Shown here: positions 18,591 to 27,313 of the stretch, one piece after another
Position numbering within the stretch: position 1 is the stretch's first letter
How the letters are laid out: each line of letters begins with the position of its first letter
DNA from: Pseudoxanthomonas koreensis
GTDB lineage: Bacteria > Pseudomonadota > Gammaproteobacteria > Xanthomonadales > Xanthomonadaceae
Length of the DNA: 59,534 nt
Direction: 5' to 3'
Assembly: GCF_010093225.1 (NCBI RefSeq)
Contig: NZ_PDWM01000017.1
Coordinates: 1 to 59,534 of the forward strand
Position numbers and translations under genes: made by a program
Notes under the pieces: generated by a model
Seen by the model: only the letters and a program-made list of their open reading frames with translations
What the model was told of the DNA's origin: nothing
The model's database searches: none

Positions 18591-18688
18591 GTATAAAACA
18601 TCATTCCAGTGGGCCGGATGGAGGCTGCCGGCACCGGTGGCACCCGCTTCCGCGCAGTGCCACCGGGAGCGTGCCGGCGGGGCCGCCG

Positions 18689-20089
18689 CTACAGCACTTC
18701 GGAGGCGAAATCGGCCAGCCGCGAGCGCTCGCCGCGGCGCAGGGTGATGTGCGCGCTGTGCGGCCAGTTCTTGAAGCGGTCCACCGCGTAGGTCAGGCCC
18801 GAGGTGGTCTCGGTCAGGTACGGGGTGTCGATCTGCTCGACGTTGCCCAGGCACACGATCTTGGTGCCGGGGCCGGCGCGGGTGATCAGGGTCTTCATCT
18901 GCTTGGGGGTGAGGTTCTGCGCCTCGTCCAGGATCAGGTAGCGCGAAAGGAAGGTGCGGCCGCGCATGAAGTTCATCGAGCGGATCTTGATCCGGCTGGC
19001 GAGCAGGTCGTTGGTCGCCGCGCGGCCCCAGGCGCCGCCTTCCTGGTTGTGGGTGAGCACTTCCAGGTTGTCGGTCAGCGCGCCCATCCACGGCGTCATC
19101 TTTTCCTCCTCGGTGCCGGGCAGGAAGCCGATGTCCTCGCCGACGCTGACCGTGGCGCGGGTCATGATGATCTCGCGGTAGCGCTGCTGGTCCATGGTCT
19201 GGGCCAGGCCGGCGGCCAGCGCCAGCAGGGTCTTGCCGGTGCCTGCGGTGCCGAGCAGGGTGACGAAGTCGATGTCCGGGTCCATCAGCGCGTTGAGCGC
19301 GAAGTTCTGCTCGCGGTTGCGCGCGGTGATGCCCCACACCGCGTGCTGGCCGCCGCGGAAGTCGTCGACCAGGGCCAGGGTGGCCTTGCCGCCGTCGATC
19401 TTCGCCACGCGCAGTTCGACTTCGTCCTCGCCGGGCAGGTACAGGTACTGGTTCGGGTGCCAGTCCTCGTCCTCGCGCGGGGCCACTTCGTAGGTCGTGC
19501 GTCCCTTGTCCGACCACGAGCGCAGGTCGTCGCGGTGCTTCTCCCAGAAATCGTCGGGCAGCTCGGTGGCGCCGGTGAACAGCAGGCTGAAGTCGTCCAG
19601 CGCGCGGTCGTTCTCGTAGTCCTCCGACGCGATCCCGGCGATCGCCGCCTTGATCCGCAGGTTGATGTCCTTGGAGACGAACACCACCGGGATCTCCGGC
19701 GGGGTGGTCTCCTTCAGCGCCAGGATCGCGCCGAGGATGGCGTTGTCGGGGATCACCGCGCCGAAGCTCTTGCCGGCCTCGAAGTGGCTGGTCTGGAAGC
19801 GCAGCAGGCCGGCGATCTGGCGCCCGCGCAGCTGCACGCCCTGCGGCTGCATCAGCGGGATGCCCTGGTCCAGCTTCTCCAGTCCCGAGGCCTCGACCAG
19901 TTCGTTGAGGAAGCGGCTGACCTGGCGCGCGTTGCGGCTGGCCTCGGAAGTGCCCTTCTTGGCGTTGTCCAGCTCCTCGATGACCTGCATCGGCAGGTAG
20001 ATGTCGTGCTCGTCGAACTTGAACAGCGCGGTGGGATCGTGCATCAGCACGTTGGTATCCAGCACGTAGATGCGCTTGCCTCGGGTCAT
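18689..20089 (-). CDS. PIN-PhoH family RNA nuclease/ATPase (PhoH2, YlaK-like)
   Basis: A 466-residue two-domain protein. The N-terminal PIN domain (about 1-150) starts with RIYVLDTNVLMHDP, carrying the first acidic metal ligands; the C-terminal PhoH ATPase domain has Walker A GTAGTGKT at 280-287 and Walker B YLILDEAQN. PhoH2-type proteins couple ATP-dependent unwinding to RNA cleavage. It is third in the minus-strand run gcvR-bcp-phoH, with a 145-bp gap after bcp, so it may also have its own promoter. The start is the first ATG of the PIN domain. Confidence 0.9.
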   Translation of the reverse strand: MTRGKRIYVLDTNVLMHDPTALFKFDEHDIYLPMQVIEELDNAKKGTSEASRNARQVSRFLNELVEASGLEKLDQGIPLMQPQGVQLRGRQIAGLLRFQTSHFEAGKSFGAVIPDNAILGAILALKETTPPEIPVVFVSKDINLRIKAAIAGIASEDYENDRALDDFSLLFTGATELPDDFWEKHRDDLRSWSDKGRTTYEVAPREDEDWHPNQYLYLPGEDEVELRVAKIDGGKATLALVDDFRGGQHAVWGITARNREQNFALNALMDPDIDFVTLLGTAGTGKTLLALAAGLAQTMDQQRYREIIMTRATVSVGEDIGFLPGTEEEKMTPWMGALTDNLEVLTHNQEGGAWGRAATNDLLASRIKIRSMNFMRGRTFLSRYLILDEAQNLTPKQMKTLITRAGPGTKIVCLGNVEQIDTPYLTETTSGLTYAVDRFKNWPHSAHITLRRGERSRLADFASEVL

Positions 20090-20234
20090 CGTGGCTTCCT
20101 GGTGGGCGGTGCGTGGCGGTGGGCCGGGATGGTGCGTGCGGCATCGGCGGCGGTCGCGCGCGCCGGTGCCGGACAGGGGCGAGCCGTCGCGGCCTGCGGG
20201 GCAGGGCGACGGCTCGGGAGGGAGGCGATGGCGG

Positions 20235-20711
20235 TCACTGCGAGGTTTCGGCCTTCAGTGCGTCGAGCACGGCCTGGGCATGGCCGGGCACCTTCACCCC
20301 GCGCCATTCGCGCGCGATGCGCGAGTCGGGGCTGATGAGGAAGGTGCTGCGGACCACGCCCAGCACCTTGCGCCCGTACATGTTCTTCTCGTGGATCACG
20401 TCGAAGGCGCGGCACAGCGCTTCGTCGGCGTCGCTGACCAGGGCGAAATCGAAGCCCTGCTTCGCGCAGAAATTGTCGTGCGACCTGACCGAGTCGCGCG
20501 ACACGCCGAGCACGTCGGCGCCGAGCCGGGCGAACTGCGGCAGCAGCGCGTTGAAGTCCAGGCCCTCGGTGGTGCAGCCGGGGGTGCTGTCCTTGGGATA
20601 GAAGTACAGGACCAGCCAGCGGCCGGCGTAGTCGGCGAGGGTGGCGCTGTTGCCGCCGGAAAGGGCCAGCGGCAGCTTGAGGGTGGCGCGGTCGAGCTTG
20701 GGCTGTTTCAT
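20235..20711 (-). CDS. bcp: Peroxiredoxin, bacterioferritin comigratory protein (BCP/PrxQ)
   Basis: A 158-residue thiol peroxidase that reduces hydrogen peroxide and organic peroxides in the cytoplasm. The peroxidatic Cys46 is in STPGCTTEG, and the usual catalytic Thr43 and a downstream Arg (VVRSTF) are present. The resolving cysteine five residues later, found in E. coli BCP, is absent (residue 51 is Leu, sequence GCTTEGLDF). Resolution may therefore use another cysteine (for example in NFCAKQG or ALCRAF) or an external thiol. It lies 22 bp after gcvR, likely in one operon. Confidence 0.93.
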   Translation of the reverse strand: MKQPKLDRATLKLPLALSGGNSATLADYAGRWLVLYFYPKDSTPGCTTEGLDFNALLPQFARLGADVLGVSRDSVRSHDNFCAKQGFDFALVSDADEALCRAFDVIHEKNMYGRKVLGVVRSTFLISPDSRIAREWRGVKVPGHAQAVLDALKAETSQ

Positions 20712-20733
20712 CGTGCCGGGGTCGCGCTCCTGC

Positions 20734-21309
20734 TCAGAACTTCATCGGATCCATGATCGCGTCGAGGTTCAGGTGGTCGCAGAACTCGAGGAAATCGTCG
20801 CGCAGCGCGGCGATGTGCATGTTGGAGGGAACGCCGATGGTGACCTGCGCCGAGACCATCTCCGCGCCGGTCTGCATCGCCCGGTAGCGGGTGCTCTGCA
20901 GGTTCTCGATGGTGATGCCCTGGCGGTCGAAGAAGTCGGCCAGCTGGAACAGGATGCCGGGCTTGTCGGCGGCCACCACCTCGACGATGTAGGGCAGCAG
21001 GTTGGACTGGCTCTGCTTGGCCGCGGTGCGGTACCAGTTGAGCTTGAGCCCTTCCTCGCGGTCCAGGCGGCCGAGCATGGCTTCGAGCTTGGCCACCGCG
21101 TCCCACGAACCGGTCGCCAGCGCGGTCATCGACACGTCGCGGCCGACCGTGGCCAGGCGTGCGTCGACCAGGTTGCAGCCGCTGTCGGCGATGCGGCGCG
21201 TGACCGGCAGCAGTGGCGACTCCGGATGCGTCGTATAGGCGTTGATCAGGAGGTGGTTTTCGGTCGGCGAAGGCCGCGGCGGGGTGTCGGTCAAGTCGGC
21301 TTCCGGCAT
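20734..21309 (-). CDS. gcvR: Glycine cleavage system regulator GcvR-like, tandem ACT domains
   Basis: A 191-residue protein with two ACT domains (about 20-95 and 104-185). The first begins [20 protein letters not shown] and the second [17 protein letters not shown]. In E. coli, GcvR binds GcvA and represses the glycine cleavage operon when glycine is scarce. The start is the ATG giving MPEADLTDT; upstream sequence holds the shared promoter with dapA. In xanthomonads gcvR-bcp-phoH commonly sits divergent from dapA. The precise target here is by family only. Confidence 0.85.
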   Translation of the reverse strand: MPEADLTDTPPRPSPTENHLLINAYTTHPESPLLPVTRRIADSGCNLVDARLATVGRDVSMTALATGSWDAVAKLEAMLGRLDREEGLKLNWYRTAAKQSQSNLLPYIVEVVAADKPGILFQLADFFDRQGITIENLQSTRYRAMQTGAEMVSAQVTIGVPSNMHIAALRDDFLEFCDHLNLDAIMDPMKF

Positions 21310-21361
21310 TGCGTGCGTAAGGCTGAATGGCGGGCCGTCCAGGGCCCAGCCTCGCGGCCAG

Positions 21362-21396
21362 CATACTTGCCCGTGCTTTCGCGCCGCAAGTATGAT
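21362..21396. promoter_or_regulatory. Symmetric overlapping divergent promoters for gcvR and dapA
   Basis: CATACTTGC (21362-21370) and GCAAGTATG (21386-21394) form a perfect 9-bp inverted repeat. Because of the symmetry each strand carries a promoter: plus TTGCCC-N18-TATGAT (21367-21396), minus TTGCGG-N18-TATGCT. The two promoters use the same DNA, so only one can be occupied at a time, and the repeat may also bind a regulator. Confidence 0.65.
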
Positions 21397-21469
21397 CGGG
21401 CCTCCCTGGAAGCCGGCCGCGCCACGCGCGCAGACCGCCGGAACCCAGCAATCGCCCGAGTCGAACGCA

Positions 21470-22378
21470 TTGCATCCCACCGGCCTGATCACCGCGCTTG
21501 CGACCCCGTTCGACGAGGCCGGCGCACTGGACCTGGGCGCCTGGCGCAGGTTGCTGGAATGGCAGCTGGCCGCGGGCGTGGAAGGCGTGGTCGTCGCCGG
21601 TTCCACCGGCGAGGCCTCGATGCTCGCCGACGACGAATACGACACCCTGCTGCGCACCGCGGTGCAGGCCGTCGCCGGCCGCGTGCCGGTGCGGGCCGGC
21701 CCCGGCCAGCCGGGCACCGCGCGCACCATCGCCCAGACCCGCCGCGCCGCTGCGCTCGGCGCCGACGTGGCGCTGGTGGTGGTGCCGCCGTACGTGCGCC
21801 CCACCCAGTCCGGCATGCTGGCGCACTTCCGCGCCGTGGCCGACGAGGGCGGCCTGCCGGTGATGCTGTACAACGTGCCCGGCCGCAGCGGCGCCGACCT
21901 GCTGCCGGAAACGGTAGCCGCACTGGCCGCGCACGAACGCATCGTCGGCATCAAGGAAGCGGTTGCCGATGCGGCGCGCATCGACGCGCTGGTTGCGCTG
22001 CGCGCCCCCGGTTTCCGCGTGCTTGGTGGCGACGACGCCACCGCCGCGCGCGCGCTGCTGGCCGGCGCCGATGGCCTGGTCTCGGTCGGTTCCAACGCCG
22101 CTCCCGCCGCCTACCGTCGGCTGCTCGACCTTGCACGTGGCGGCGACGCGGCCGCGACTGCGCAGTGGGATGCGCGGCTGGCGCCGCTGCACGCCTTCTG
22201 CGGCGTCGAGCCCAACCCGATCCCGGTCAAGGCGCTGCTGCAGCGCCTTGGCCTCGGCCACGGCGTGCGCCTGCCGCTGCTGCCGCTGTCGGCGCGGCAC
22301 CACGATGAAGCCGCGCGCATGATCGCCCTGGCCCGCGCGCTCGAAGCCAGTTGTGGCCGCGAACCGCTCGCGGCCTGA
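21470..22378 (+). CDS. dapA: 4-hydroxy-tetrahydrodipicolinate synthase, probable TTG start
   Basis: DapA condenses pyruvate with aspartate semialdehyde, first committed step to lysine and diaminopimelate. Counting from the TTG, catalytic residues fall one position after E. coli numbering: Ser45-Thr46 (STGE), Tyr108, Tyr134 and Arg139 (YNVPGR), and Schiff-base Lys162 (GIKEA). The first threonine of the usual pair is Ser here. The only upstream ATG (21392) lies inside the -10 hexamer and would add 26 unconserved residues, so TTG at 21470 giving [14 protein letters not shown] is preferred. 302 residues. bamC follows after 38 bp, as in E. coli. Confidence 0.9.
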   Translation: MHPTGLITALATPFDEAGALDLGAWRRLLEWQLAAGVEGVVVAGSTGEASMLADDEYDTLLRTAVQAVAGRVPVRAGPGQPGTARTIAQTRRAAALGADVALVVVPPYVRPTQSGMLAHFRAVADEGGLPVMLYNVPGRSGADLLPETVAALAAHERIVGIKEAVADAARIDALVALRAPGFRVLGGDDATAARALLAGADGLVSVGSNAAPAAYRRLLDLARGGDAAATAQWDARLAPLHAFCGVEPNPIPVKALLQRLGLGHGVRLPLLPLSARHHDEAARMIALARALEASCGREPLAA

Positions 22379-22416
22379 TCCCTTCCGAAACACCCGAACC
22401 TTCCGGAGCCTTGCCG

Positions 22417-22938
22417 ATGTCCCACACCTCCCGCCTCGCCCGCGCCTCCACGGCCGCGCTGCTGGCCTTCACCGCGACCGCGCTGCTCGGCGGCTGCTCC
22501 TGGTTCGGCGGCGGCTCCAAGGGCGATTACGCGCTCAGCCCCGAAGCGCGCCCGCTGGAAGTGCCGCCGGACCTGAACCTGCCCGACACCAGCGGCGCGA
22601 TGGCACTGCCGCCGGCCGCCGGCCAGGCGGCCGCCCCGCAGCCCGCCGCCGCACCGGCCGCATCGCCCAGCGGCTTCACCGTCGCCGGCAGTCGCGATGA
22701 AGTGTTCACCAGGGTCGGGCCGGCGCTGGAAGCCATCGACGGCCTGGAGATCGCCAGCCGCGCACAGCTGCTGGGCACCTACGACGTGAAGTACCAGGGC
22801 GTGGATTTCCTGGTGCGCGTGGTCGGGGTCGAAGGCGGCGCCTACGTCTCGGCGGTCGATCCGCGCGGCCTTCCGGCCACGGCGGGCGCGCCGCTGCAGG
22901 TGGTCGCCGCGCTGCAGGCGGCGCTGGCCAAGCACTGA
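22417..22938 (+). CDS. bamC: BamC-like outer membrane lipoprotein
   Basis: A 173-residue lipoprotein with lipobox LGGC (Cys27). The mature N terminus has the BamC/NlpB signature, with Tyr-Ala-Leu then PLEVPPDLNLP, the segment that contacts BamD in E. coli. A low-complexity Ala/Pro linker follows, then one small C-terminal domain (about 90-173). E. coli BamC is about twice as long with two helix-grip domains, so this is a short form with a single domain. The dapA-bamC order supports the assignment. It would act in the BAM complex at the inner face of the outer membrane. Confidence 0.82.
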   Translation: MSHTSRLARASTAALLAFTATALLGGCSWFGGGSKGDYALSPEARPLEVPPDLNLPDTSGAMALPPAAGQAAAPQPAAAPAASPSGFTVAGSRDEVFTRVGPALEAIDGLEIASRAQLLGTYDVKYQGVDFLVRVVGVEGGAYVSAVDPRGLPATAGAPLQVVAALQAALAKH

Positions 22939-22967
22939 TTTTCCGGAAGCCGCCATCGCCGGCACGT

Positions 22968-22994
22968 GGAAAGGCGCCCGAGGGCGCCTTTCCC
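22968..22994 (+). terminator. Intrinsic terminator after bamC
   Basis: GGAAAGGCGCCC pairs with GGGCGCCTTTCC around a tight loop. It lies between the convergent bamC and fdxA genes and, being symmetric with A and T tracts within the stem, can work in both directions. Confidence 0.8.
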
Positions 22995-23027
22995 ATTTGC
23001 GGCGGGGCAAGCCGCGCGGTGCGGCCC

Positions 23028-23351
23028 TCAGCGTTCCAGCAGCGGCAGCTTGTCCGGCTTGCCGTCCCCCTCGGCGGCGTCGGGCAGCGGCTCCTTGCGC
23101 ACGGTGATCACCGGCCAGGCCTGCGACAGCTCGGCGTTGAGCGCGACGTAGCTTTCCTGGCCGGCCGGCACGTCGTCTTCCGGGAAGATCGCGTTGGCGG
23201 GGCATTCCGGCTCGCACAGGGTGCAGTCGATGCACTCGTCCGGGTCGATCACCAGGAAGTTCGGGCCCTCGTGGAAACAGTCGACCGGGCACACCTCCAC
23301 GCAGTCGGTGTACTTGCACTTGATGCAGTTCTCGGTGACGACGAAGGGCAT
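23028..23351 (-). CDS. fdxA: 7Fe ferredoxin (FdxA)
   Basis: A 107-residue ferredoxin with one [3Fe-4S] and one [4Fe-4S] cluster. By analogy with Azotobacter ferredoxin I (shift +1), Cys9, Cys17 and Cys50 would bind the 3Fe cluster, and Cys21, Cys40, Cys43 and Cys46 the 4Fe cluster; Cys12 and Cys25 are the usual extra cysteines. The C-terminal extension ([18 protein letters not shown]) is typical. A TAGAAT -10-like element lies on the minus strand at 23391-23386. The electron partner is unknown. Confidence 0.96.
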   Translation of the reverse strand: MPFVVTENCIKCKYTDCVEVCPVDCFHEGPNFLVIDPDECIDCTLCEPECPANAIFPEDDVPAGQESYVALNAELSQAWPVITVRKEPLPDAAEGDGKPDKLPLLER

Positions 23352-23434
23352 GGCGAACGGCTGCGTGGCGGGAAGAGCGACCGATATTCTAAGCCAGCGC
23401 CCGTGCGCCGTCGCCCCGCGGGCCGCGGCGCGGT

Positions 23435-24331
23435 TCAGGCCAGGCCGCGCGCCCGGGCCAGGCGGAACATCCCGGCGGCCGCAAGCTCCTCCGGATGGCG
23501 GTGCACGGCGACGCCGCGCCGGCGCAGCGCGTGCGCGTAGCGCCCGACCAGGCCGTCGCCGCCGACCAGGTGCACCGGCGTGGACAGGCCGGCGAGCGCG
23601 AACTGCACCTCGTGCCCGATCAGCATGCCCGACAGGAAGGAGGGCAGGACCTGCGCCGGGAAGCGCCCGAACAGCGAGGCGGTGCGCACCGCGAACAGGT
23701 CGTGCAGCAGGCTGCCGCCGCCGTCGCTGCAGGCCAGTCCGGCGTCGAACGCAGGCTCGTCCAGTGGCGGTTCGCCTTCGGCCATGCCGCGGGCGAGGAT
23801 GCTGTGCGTGCGCAGCAGCGCGTACAGCTCGCCGGTCATCGCCGTGGCCAGCGAGGTGATCGTGCCGTCGCGCACCTGCACCCACTTGCTGTGCGTGCCG
23901 GGCAGGCAGACGGTGTGCGTGCCACCGCCCAGCGCATCGAGGAGGCCGGCGATCTGGGTTTCCTCCCCGCGCATCACGTCGCCGGTGGTGCTGGTGCGGT
24001 CGGCGATGCCCGGCACGCACCAGAACTGGCGGTAGCCGAAGCCCGGGGCCTCGCGCGAGGCGTCCAGCCGCAGCATGCCCGCGGCCAGCGCGTCGGCATC
24101 GGCCGGGCAGCGCACGTAGGGCACTTCGATCCAGCCGCCGCGTGCGCCGACCATGCCGGCCAGCACCACCAGCGGATCGTCCCAGCCGGCGATCATCGCC
24201 GCGAGCACCTTGCCGTAGCGGCCGGCGCAGGCCAGCGCGCCTTCCTCGCCGCGGCGGCGGTCCACCACCGCGCCGCCGGCATCCAGGCGGTACACGCGCA
24301 GGCTGCTGCCACCCCAGTCGACCGCGATCAT
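23435..24331 (-). CDS. dgoK: 2-dehydro-3-deoxygalactonokinase
   Basis: DgoK phosphorylates 2-dehydro-3-deoxy-D-galactonate to its 6-phosphate. The 298-residue protein has the DgoK family start ([17 protein letters not shown]), the GMVGARGGW and VPYVRCPAD segments, and the PGTHSKWV motif, all characteristic. It overlaps the upstream lactonase gene by 4 bp (ATGA) and is the last gene of the dgoA-dgoD-lactonase-dgoK minus-strand operon. The galactonate dehydratase two genes upstream makes the galacto rather than gluco substrate likely. Confidence 0.93.
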   Translation of the reverse strand: MIAVDWGGSSLRVYRLDAGGAVVDRRRGEEGALACAGRYGKVLAAMIAGWDDPLVVLAGMVGARGGWIEVPYVRCPADADALAAGMLRLDASREAPGFGYRQFWCVPGIADRTSTTGDVMRGEETQIAGLLDALGGGTHTVCLPGTHSKWVQVRDGTITSLATAMTGELYALLRTHSILARGMAEGEPPLDEPAFDAGLACSDGGGSLLHDLFAVRTASLFGRFPAQVLPSFLSGMLIGHEVQFALAGLSTPVHLVGGDGLVGRYAHALRRRGVAVHRHPEELAAAGMFRLARARGLA

Positions 24332-25245
24332 GGCAGTTCCACCCGGCTTTCCGGCAGGCCCAGCGCAGCGCCGAGCGGTATCCCGAACAGGCCGCCGGAG
24401 GCGGGCGCGGCGGCGCGCGCCGCCCCATCCAGCCCCTGCGGCGAAGTGATCACGTAGAGCATGTCCATCCCGGCGCCGCCGATCGCACAGCACGACGGCT
24501 GCGGCACCGGCACCGGCACGACCCGGTCGATGCGGCCATCGGGTGCGTAGCGGACCACGCGCGCGCCGCCCCACTGCGCGTTCCAGAGGAAGCCATCGGC
24601 GTCGATGCAGGAGCCGTCGGCGGCCACGCCGGGCAGGTCGACCGCGGCGAACACGCGCGAGTCGCCCACCCGCGCGGCCTCCGGGTCGTAGTCGCAGCAC
24701 TGGATCTGCGGCCGGGTGGAATCGCACCAGTACAGCGTGCGGCCGTCGGGCGAGAAGCAGATCGAATTGGGGATGGCCACGCCCGGCAGCGGCAGCGGGC
24801 GCAGGCCATGGGCGGCCGAGTACTGGAAGAACGCGCCGAGCGGCGACTTCACCGCCGATCCGTCCATGGTCCCGAACACGAAATTGCCGTGGCGGTCGGC
24901 GCGGCCGTCGTTGCTGTGCGTGCGCGGCTCGTGCGGCTGCACGTCGGCCAGGTGCCGCAGCGGCAGCGGCGCGTCGTCGCCGGCCAGCGCTGCGTCCAGG
25001 TCGGCGTGGGACAGCGCCCTGGCCAGCGCCAGCAGCAGTTCGCCGGAAGCGGCAAGGCCAAGGCAGCCGGGGCGGTCGGGCAACGCCCAGTGGTGCGAGC
25101 GACCGCTGGCAGGTTCGTGCATCCACAGCCGCGCGCCGTCGATGTCCACCCACAGCAGCGCCTGCCGGCGTTCGCACCAGAGCACGCCTTCGCCATGGGC
25201 GCAGCGCGCGTCGACGATCAGGTGGGCGGTCGGGCCGGGATCCAT
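24328..25245 (-). CDS. SMP-30/gluconolactonase family sugar lactonase
   Basis: A 305-residue six-bladed beta-propeller lactonase. Family marks are [20 protein letters not shown] at the N terminus (first metal Glu), [20 protein letters not shown] (Asn/Asp ligands), [19 protein letters not shown] and [20 protein letters not shown]. In this operon it most likely opens D-galactono-1,4-lactone to D-galactonate, between galactose dehydrogenase and galactonate dehydratase. I chose MDPGPTAHL; a start 13 codons upstream would run into the dgoD 3' end. Alternative substrates, such as L-arabinono- or fucono-lactone, cannot be excluded by sequence. Confidence 0.88.
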   Translation of the reverse strand: MDPGPTAHLIVDARCAHGEGVLWCERRQALLWVDIDGARLWMHEPASGRSHHWALPDRPGCLGLAASGELLLALARALSHADLDAALAGDDAPLPLRHLADVQPHEPRTHSNDGRADRHGNFVFGTMDGSAVKSPLGAFFQYSAAHGLRPLPLPGVAIPNSICFSPDGRTLYWCDSTRPQIQCCDYDPEAARVGDSRVFAAVDLPGVAADGSCIDADGFLWNAQWGGARVVRYAPDGRIDRVVPVPVPQPSCCAIGGAGMDMLYVITSPQGLDGAARAAAPASGGLFGIPLGAALGLPESRVELP

Positions 25246-25255
25246 CGGCGCAGTT

Positions 25256-26407
25256 CTACCATTCGGCGACGCTCCCGTCCGCATGCCGCCAGAGGGGATT
25301 GCGCCAGTCGGGCGGGTTGGCGTGGGCGCGGCGCAGGCGCTCCTCGTCGATTTCCACGCCCAGGCCGGGCCGCGGCAGGGCGCGGATGTGGCCGCCCTCG
25401 TCGCAGGCGAAATCCTCCCGGTTGAGCACGTAGTCGAGCAGGTCGGCGCCCTGGTTGTAGTGGATGCCGATGCTCTGCTCCTGCAGCATCGCGTTGTGCG
25501 CGACGAAGTCCACCTGCAGGCAGGCGGCCAGCGCTACCGGGCCCAGCGGGCAGTGCGGCGCGAGGGCCACGTCGTGGGCCTCGGCCATCGCCGCGATCTT
25601 CACGCATTCGCTGATGCCACCGGCGTGCGACAGGTCCGGTTGCAGGATCGCCAGGCCGCCGGCCTGCAGCACCTGCTTGAATTCGAAGCGCGAGTACATG
25701 CGTTCGCCGGCCGCCAGCGGGATCGCGGTGGCCGCCGCCAGGCGCGGGTAATGCTCGGCCTGCTCGGGCAGCACGGGTTCTTCGACGAACAGCGGCTTGT
25801 AGGGCTCCAGCTCGCGCAGCAGCACCCGCGCCATCGGCGCGCCGACGCGACCGTGGAAATCGACGCCGAAGTCGACCGTGTCGCCGAACGCGTCGCGCAC
25901 CGCGGCCACCCGCGCCAGCGCCGCGTCGACCGCGCGCGGGCTGTCGACCAGGCGCAGCTCCGCGGTGGCGTTGAACTTGAAGGTGTCGAAGCCCAGCCCG
26001 CGGTAGCCGTCGATCTGTTCGACCAGGTCGTCCGGGCGGTCGCCGCCGACCCAGCGGTAGGTCTTCATCCGGTCGCGGACCAGGCCGCCGAGCAGCTGGT
26101 ACACCGGCACGCCCAGGGCCTTGCCCTTGATGTCCCACAGCGCCTGGTCGATGCCGGCGATCGCGCTCATGAACACCGCGCCGCCGCGGTAGAAGCCGCC
26201 GCGGTACAGCACCTGCCACAGGTCGTTGATCCGCGCCGGGTCCTGGCCGACCAGGTAATCGCCGAGTTCGTGCACGGCGGCTTCGACCGTGCGTGCGCGG
26301 CCTTCGACCACCGGCTCGCCCCAGCCGGTGACGCCTTCGTCGGTCTCGACCTTGAGGAACAGCCAGCGCGGTGCGGCGTGGTAGGTGGTGAGGCGGGTGA
26401 TCTTCAT
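25256..26407 (-). CDS. dgoD: D-galactonate dehydratase
   Basis: A 383-residue enolase-superfamily enzyme that converts D-galactonate to 2-dehydro-3-deoxygalactonate. Catalytic positions match E. coli DgoD numbering exactly: Asp183 and His185 (DFHG), Glu209 (VEEP), Glu235 (GERMYS) and His285 (APHCPLGP). The three acids bind Mg2+ and the histidines act as acid and base. It lies 13 bp after dgoA and 10 bp before the lactonase gene, in one operon. This is the residue evidence that anchors the galactonate assignment of the whole cluster. Confidence 0.95.
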   Translation of the reverse strand: MKITRLTTYHAAPRWLFLKVETDEGVTGWGEPVVEGRARTVEAAVHELGDYLVGQDPARINDLWQVLYRGGFYRGGAVFMSAIAGIDQALWDIKGKALGVPVYQLLGGLVRDRMKTYRWVGGDRPDDLVEQIDGYRGLGFDTFKFNATAELRLVDSPRAVDAALARVAAVRDAFGDTVDFGVDFHGRVGAPMARVLLRELEPYKPLFVEEPVLPEQAEHYPRLAAATAIPLAAGERMYSRFEFKQVLQAGGLAILQPDLSHAGGISECVKIAAMAEAHDVALAPHCPLGPVALAACLQVDFVAHNAMLQEQSIGIHYNQGADLLDYVLNREDFACDEGGHIRALPRPGLGVEIDEERLRRAHANPPDWRNPLWRHADGSVAEW

Positions 26408-26420
26408 CGACCGGCATCCC

Positions 26421-27062
26421 TCATCGGCGGTAGCCGGACTGGACCAGGCGGAACTCGCGCGCGTTGGTGCGGGTGCGTTCTAGCGGCTGGCCGGGGCGAT
26501 AGAGTTCCCCGCCGATGCCTGCGCCGTCGCTGCCGGCGGCCAGGTAATCGGTGAGGGTGAGCGGGGTGACGCCACCGACCACGAGCAGGGGTACCGCCGG
26601 CAGCACCGCGCGCAGCGCGCGCACGTGGCCGGGGCCGAAGCTGGCGGCGGGGAACAGCTTGAGCATCTGCGCGCCGGCGTCTAGCGCGGCGAAGGCTTCG
26701 CTGGGGGTGGCGAAGCCGGCCAGTACCTGCATCCCGGCCGCGACCGCGTGGCGGATCAGCGCCGGGTTTGTGTTCGGGGTGACGATGAAGCGCGCGCCGA
26801 GCTGCCGCAGGGTGTCGACCTCGGCCGGGCGCAGCACGGTGCCGCCGCCGATCCAGGCGTGCCCGCTGTGGTCGCGCACCGCGGTAGCAATACTCTGCGC
26901 CCAGTCCGGCGAATTCAGCGGCACCTCGATCGCGTCGTACCCTTCCTCGACCAGCGCGCCGACGTGCGCCGGCGCCTCGGCCGGGGTGATGCCGCGCAGG
27001 ATCGCCACCAGCGGCAGGCGGAACGGCAGTTGCGGCGCGCGCGCGCCCTCGGCGATGGTCAT
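26421..27062 (-). CDS. dgoA: 2-dehydro-3-deoxy-6-phosphogalactonate aldolase
   Basis: DgoA cleaves KDPGal into pyruvate and glyceraldehyde 3-phosphate, ending the De Ley-Doudoroff route. The 213-residue protein has the KDPG/KDPGal aldolase fold: [14 protein letters not shown] near residue 17, catalytic Glu46 (IEVPLNSP), and Schiff-base Lys135 ([10 protein letters not shown]). The IEVPLNSP and GHVRAL segments are closer to DgoA than to KDPG aldolase Eda. It is first in the minus-strand operon; its start is 251 bp from the divergent LysR gene. Confidence 0.92.
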   Translation of the reverse strand: MTIAEGARAPQLPFRLPLVAILRGITPAEAPAHVGALVEEGYDAIEVPLNSPDWAQSIATAVRDHSGHAWIGGGTVLRPAEVDTLRQLGARFIVTPNTNPALIRHAVAAGMQVLAGFATPSEAFAALDAGAQMLKLFPAASFGPGHVRALRAVLPAVPLLVVGGVTPLTLTDYLAAGSDGAGIGGELYRPGQPLERTRTNAREFRLVQSGYRR

Positions 27063-27249
27063 GGTGCGGCCGCCCGTTCGACGCCGCCGTGGCTGCGGCA
27101 GGTCCTGCCCGCCGGACCGGCCCGCTGGGGACGGCCTGTTCTGTCGTGCGCCATGGGCCCTCCGCCCGGACGATGCCCGCGCGTGGCGCGGGCGTGCGCC
27201 TGCGCTTCACGGATGAATGGGCGGCGCTAGCCTCGCCCGGCAAGCTATG

Positions 27250-27278
27250 TTGGGCAAATGAAATTTTCGCCGTAATCT
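27250..27278 (+). promoter_or_regulatory. Promoter of the LysR regulator gene
   Basis: TTGGGC (27250-27255), 17 bases, TAATCT (27273-27278), about 35 bases before the start. The AT-rich patch GAAATTTTC between them and a weak TAGC-N12-GCTA dyad (27228-27247) are candidate LysR contact points shared with the divergent dgo operon. I could not identify a firm LysR box. Confidence 0.55.
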
Positions 27279-27313
27279 ATTCCCCACTCGCATAGATCGC
27301 CCTGGGAGGGGAG

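Noticed and set aside
21392-21469. dapA start at ATG 21392
   Set aside because: That ATG is inside the TATGAT -10 element and would add residues not found in DapA; TTG at 21470 places catalytic residues at the expected positions.
21470-22378. dapA-like gene as a KDG aldolase or neuraminate lyase of the sugar region
   Set aside because: The Tyr108/Tyr134/Arg139/Lys162 set and the downstream bamC gene match dihydrodipicolinate synthase.
25246-25284. Longer N terminus for the SMP-30 lactonase
   Set aside because: It would extend into the 3' end of dgoD, and the family homology begins after MDPGPTAHL.
27063-27313. Definite LysR binding box in the dgoA-LysR gap
   Set aside because: Only a weak TAGC-N12-GCTA dyad and an AT-rich patch are visible, not enough to call a site.
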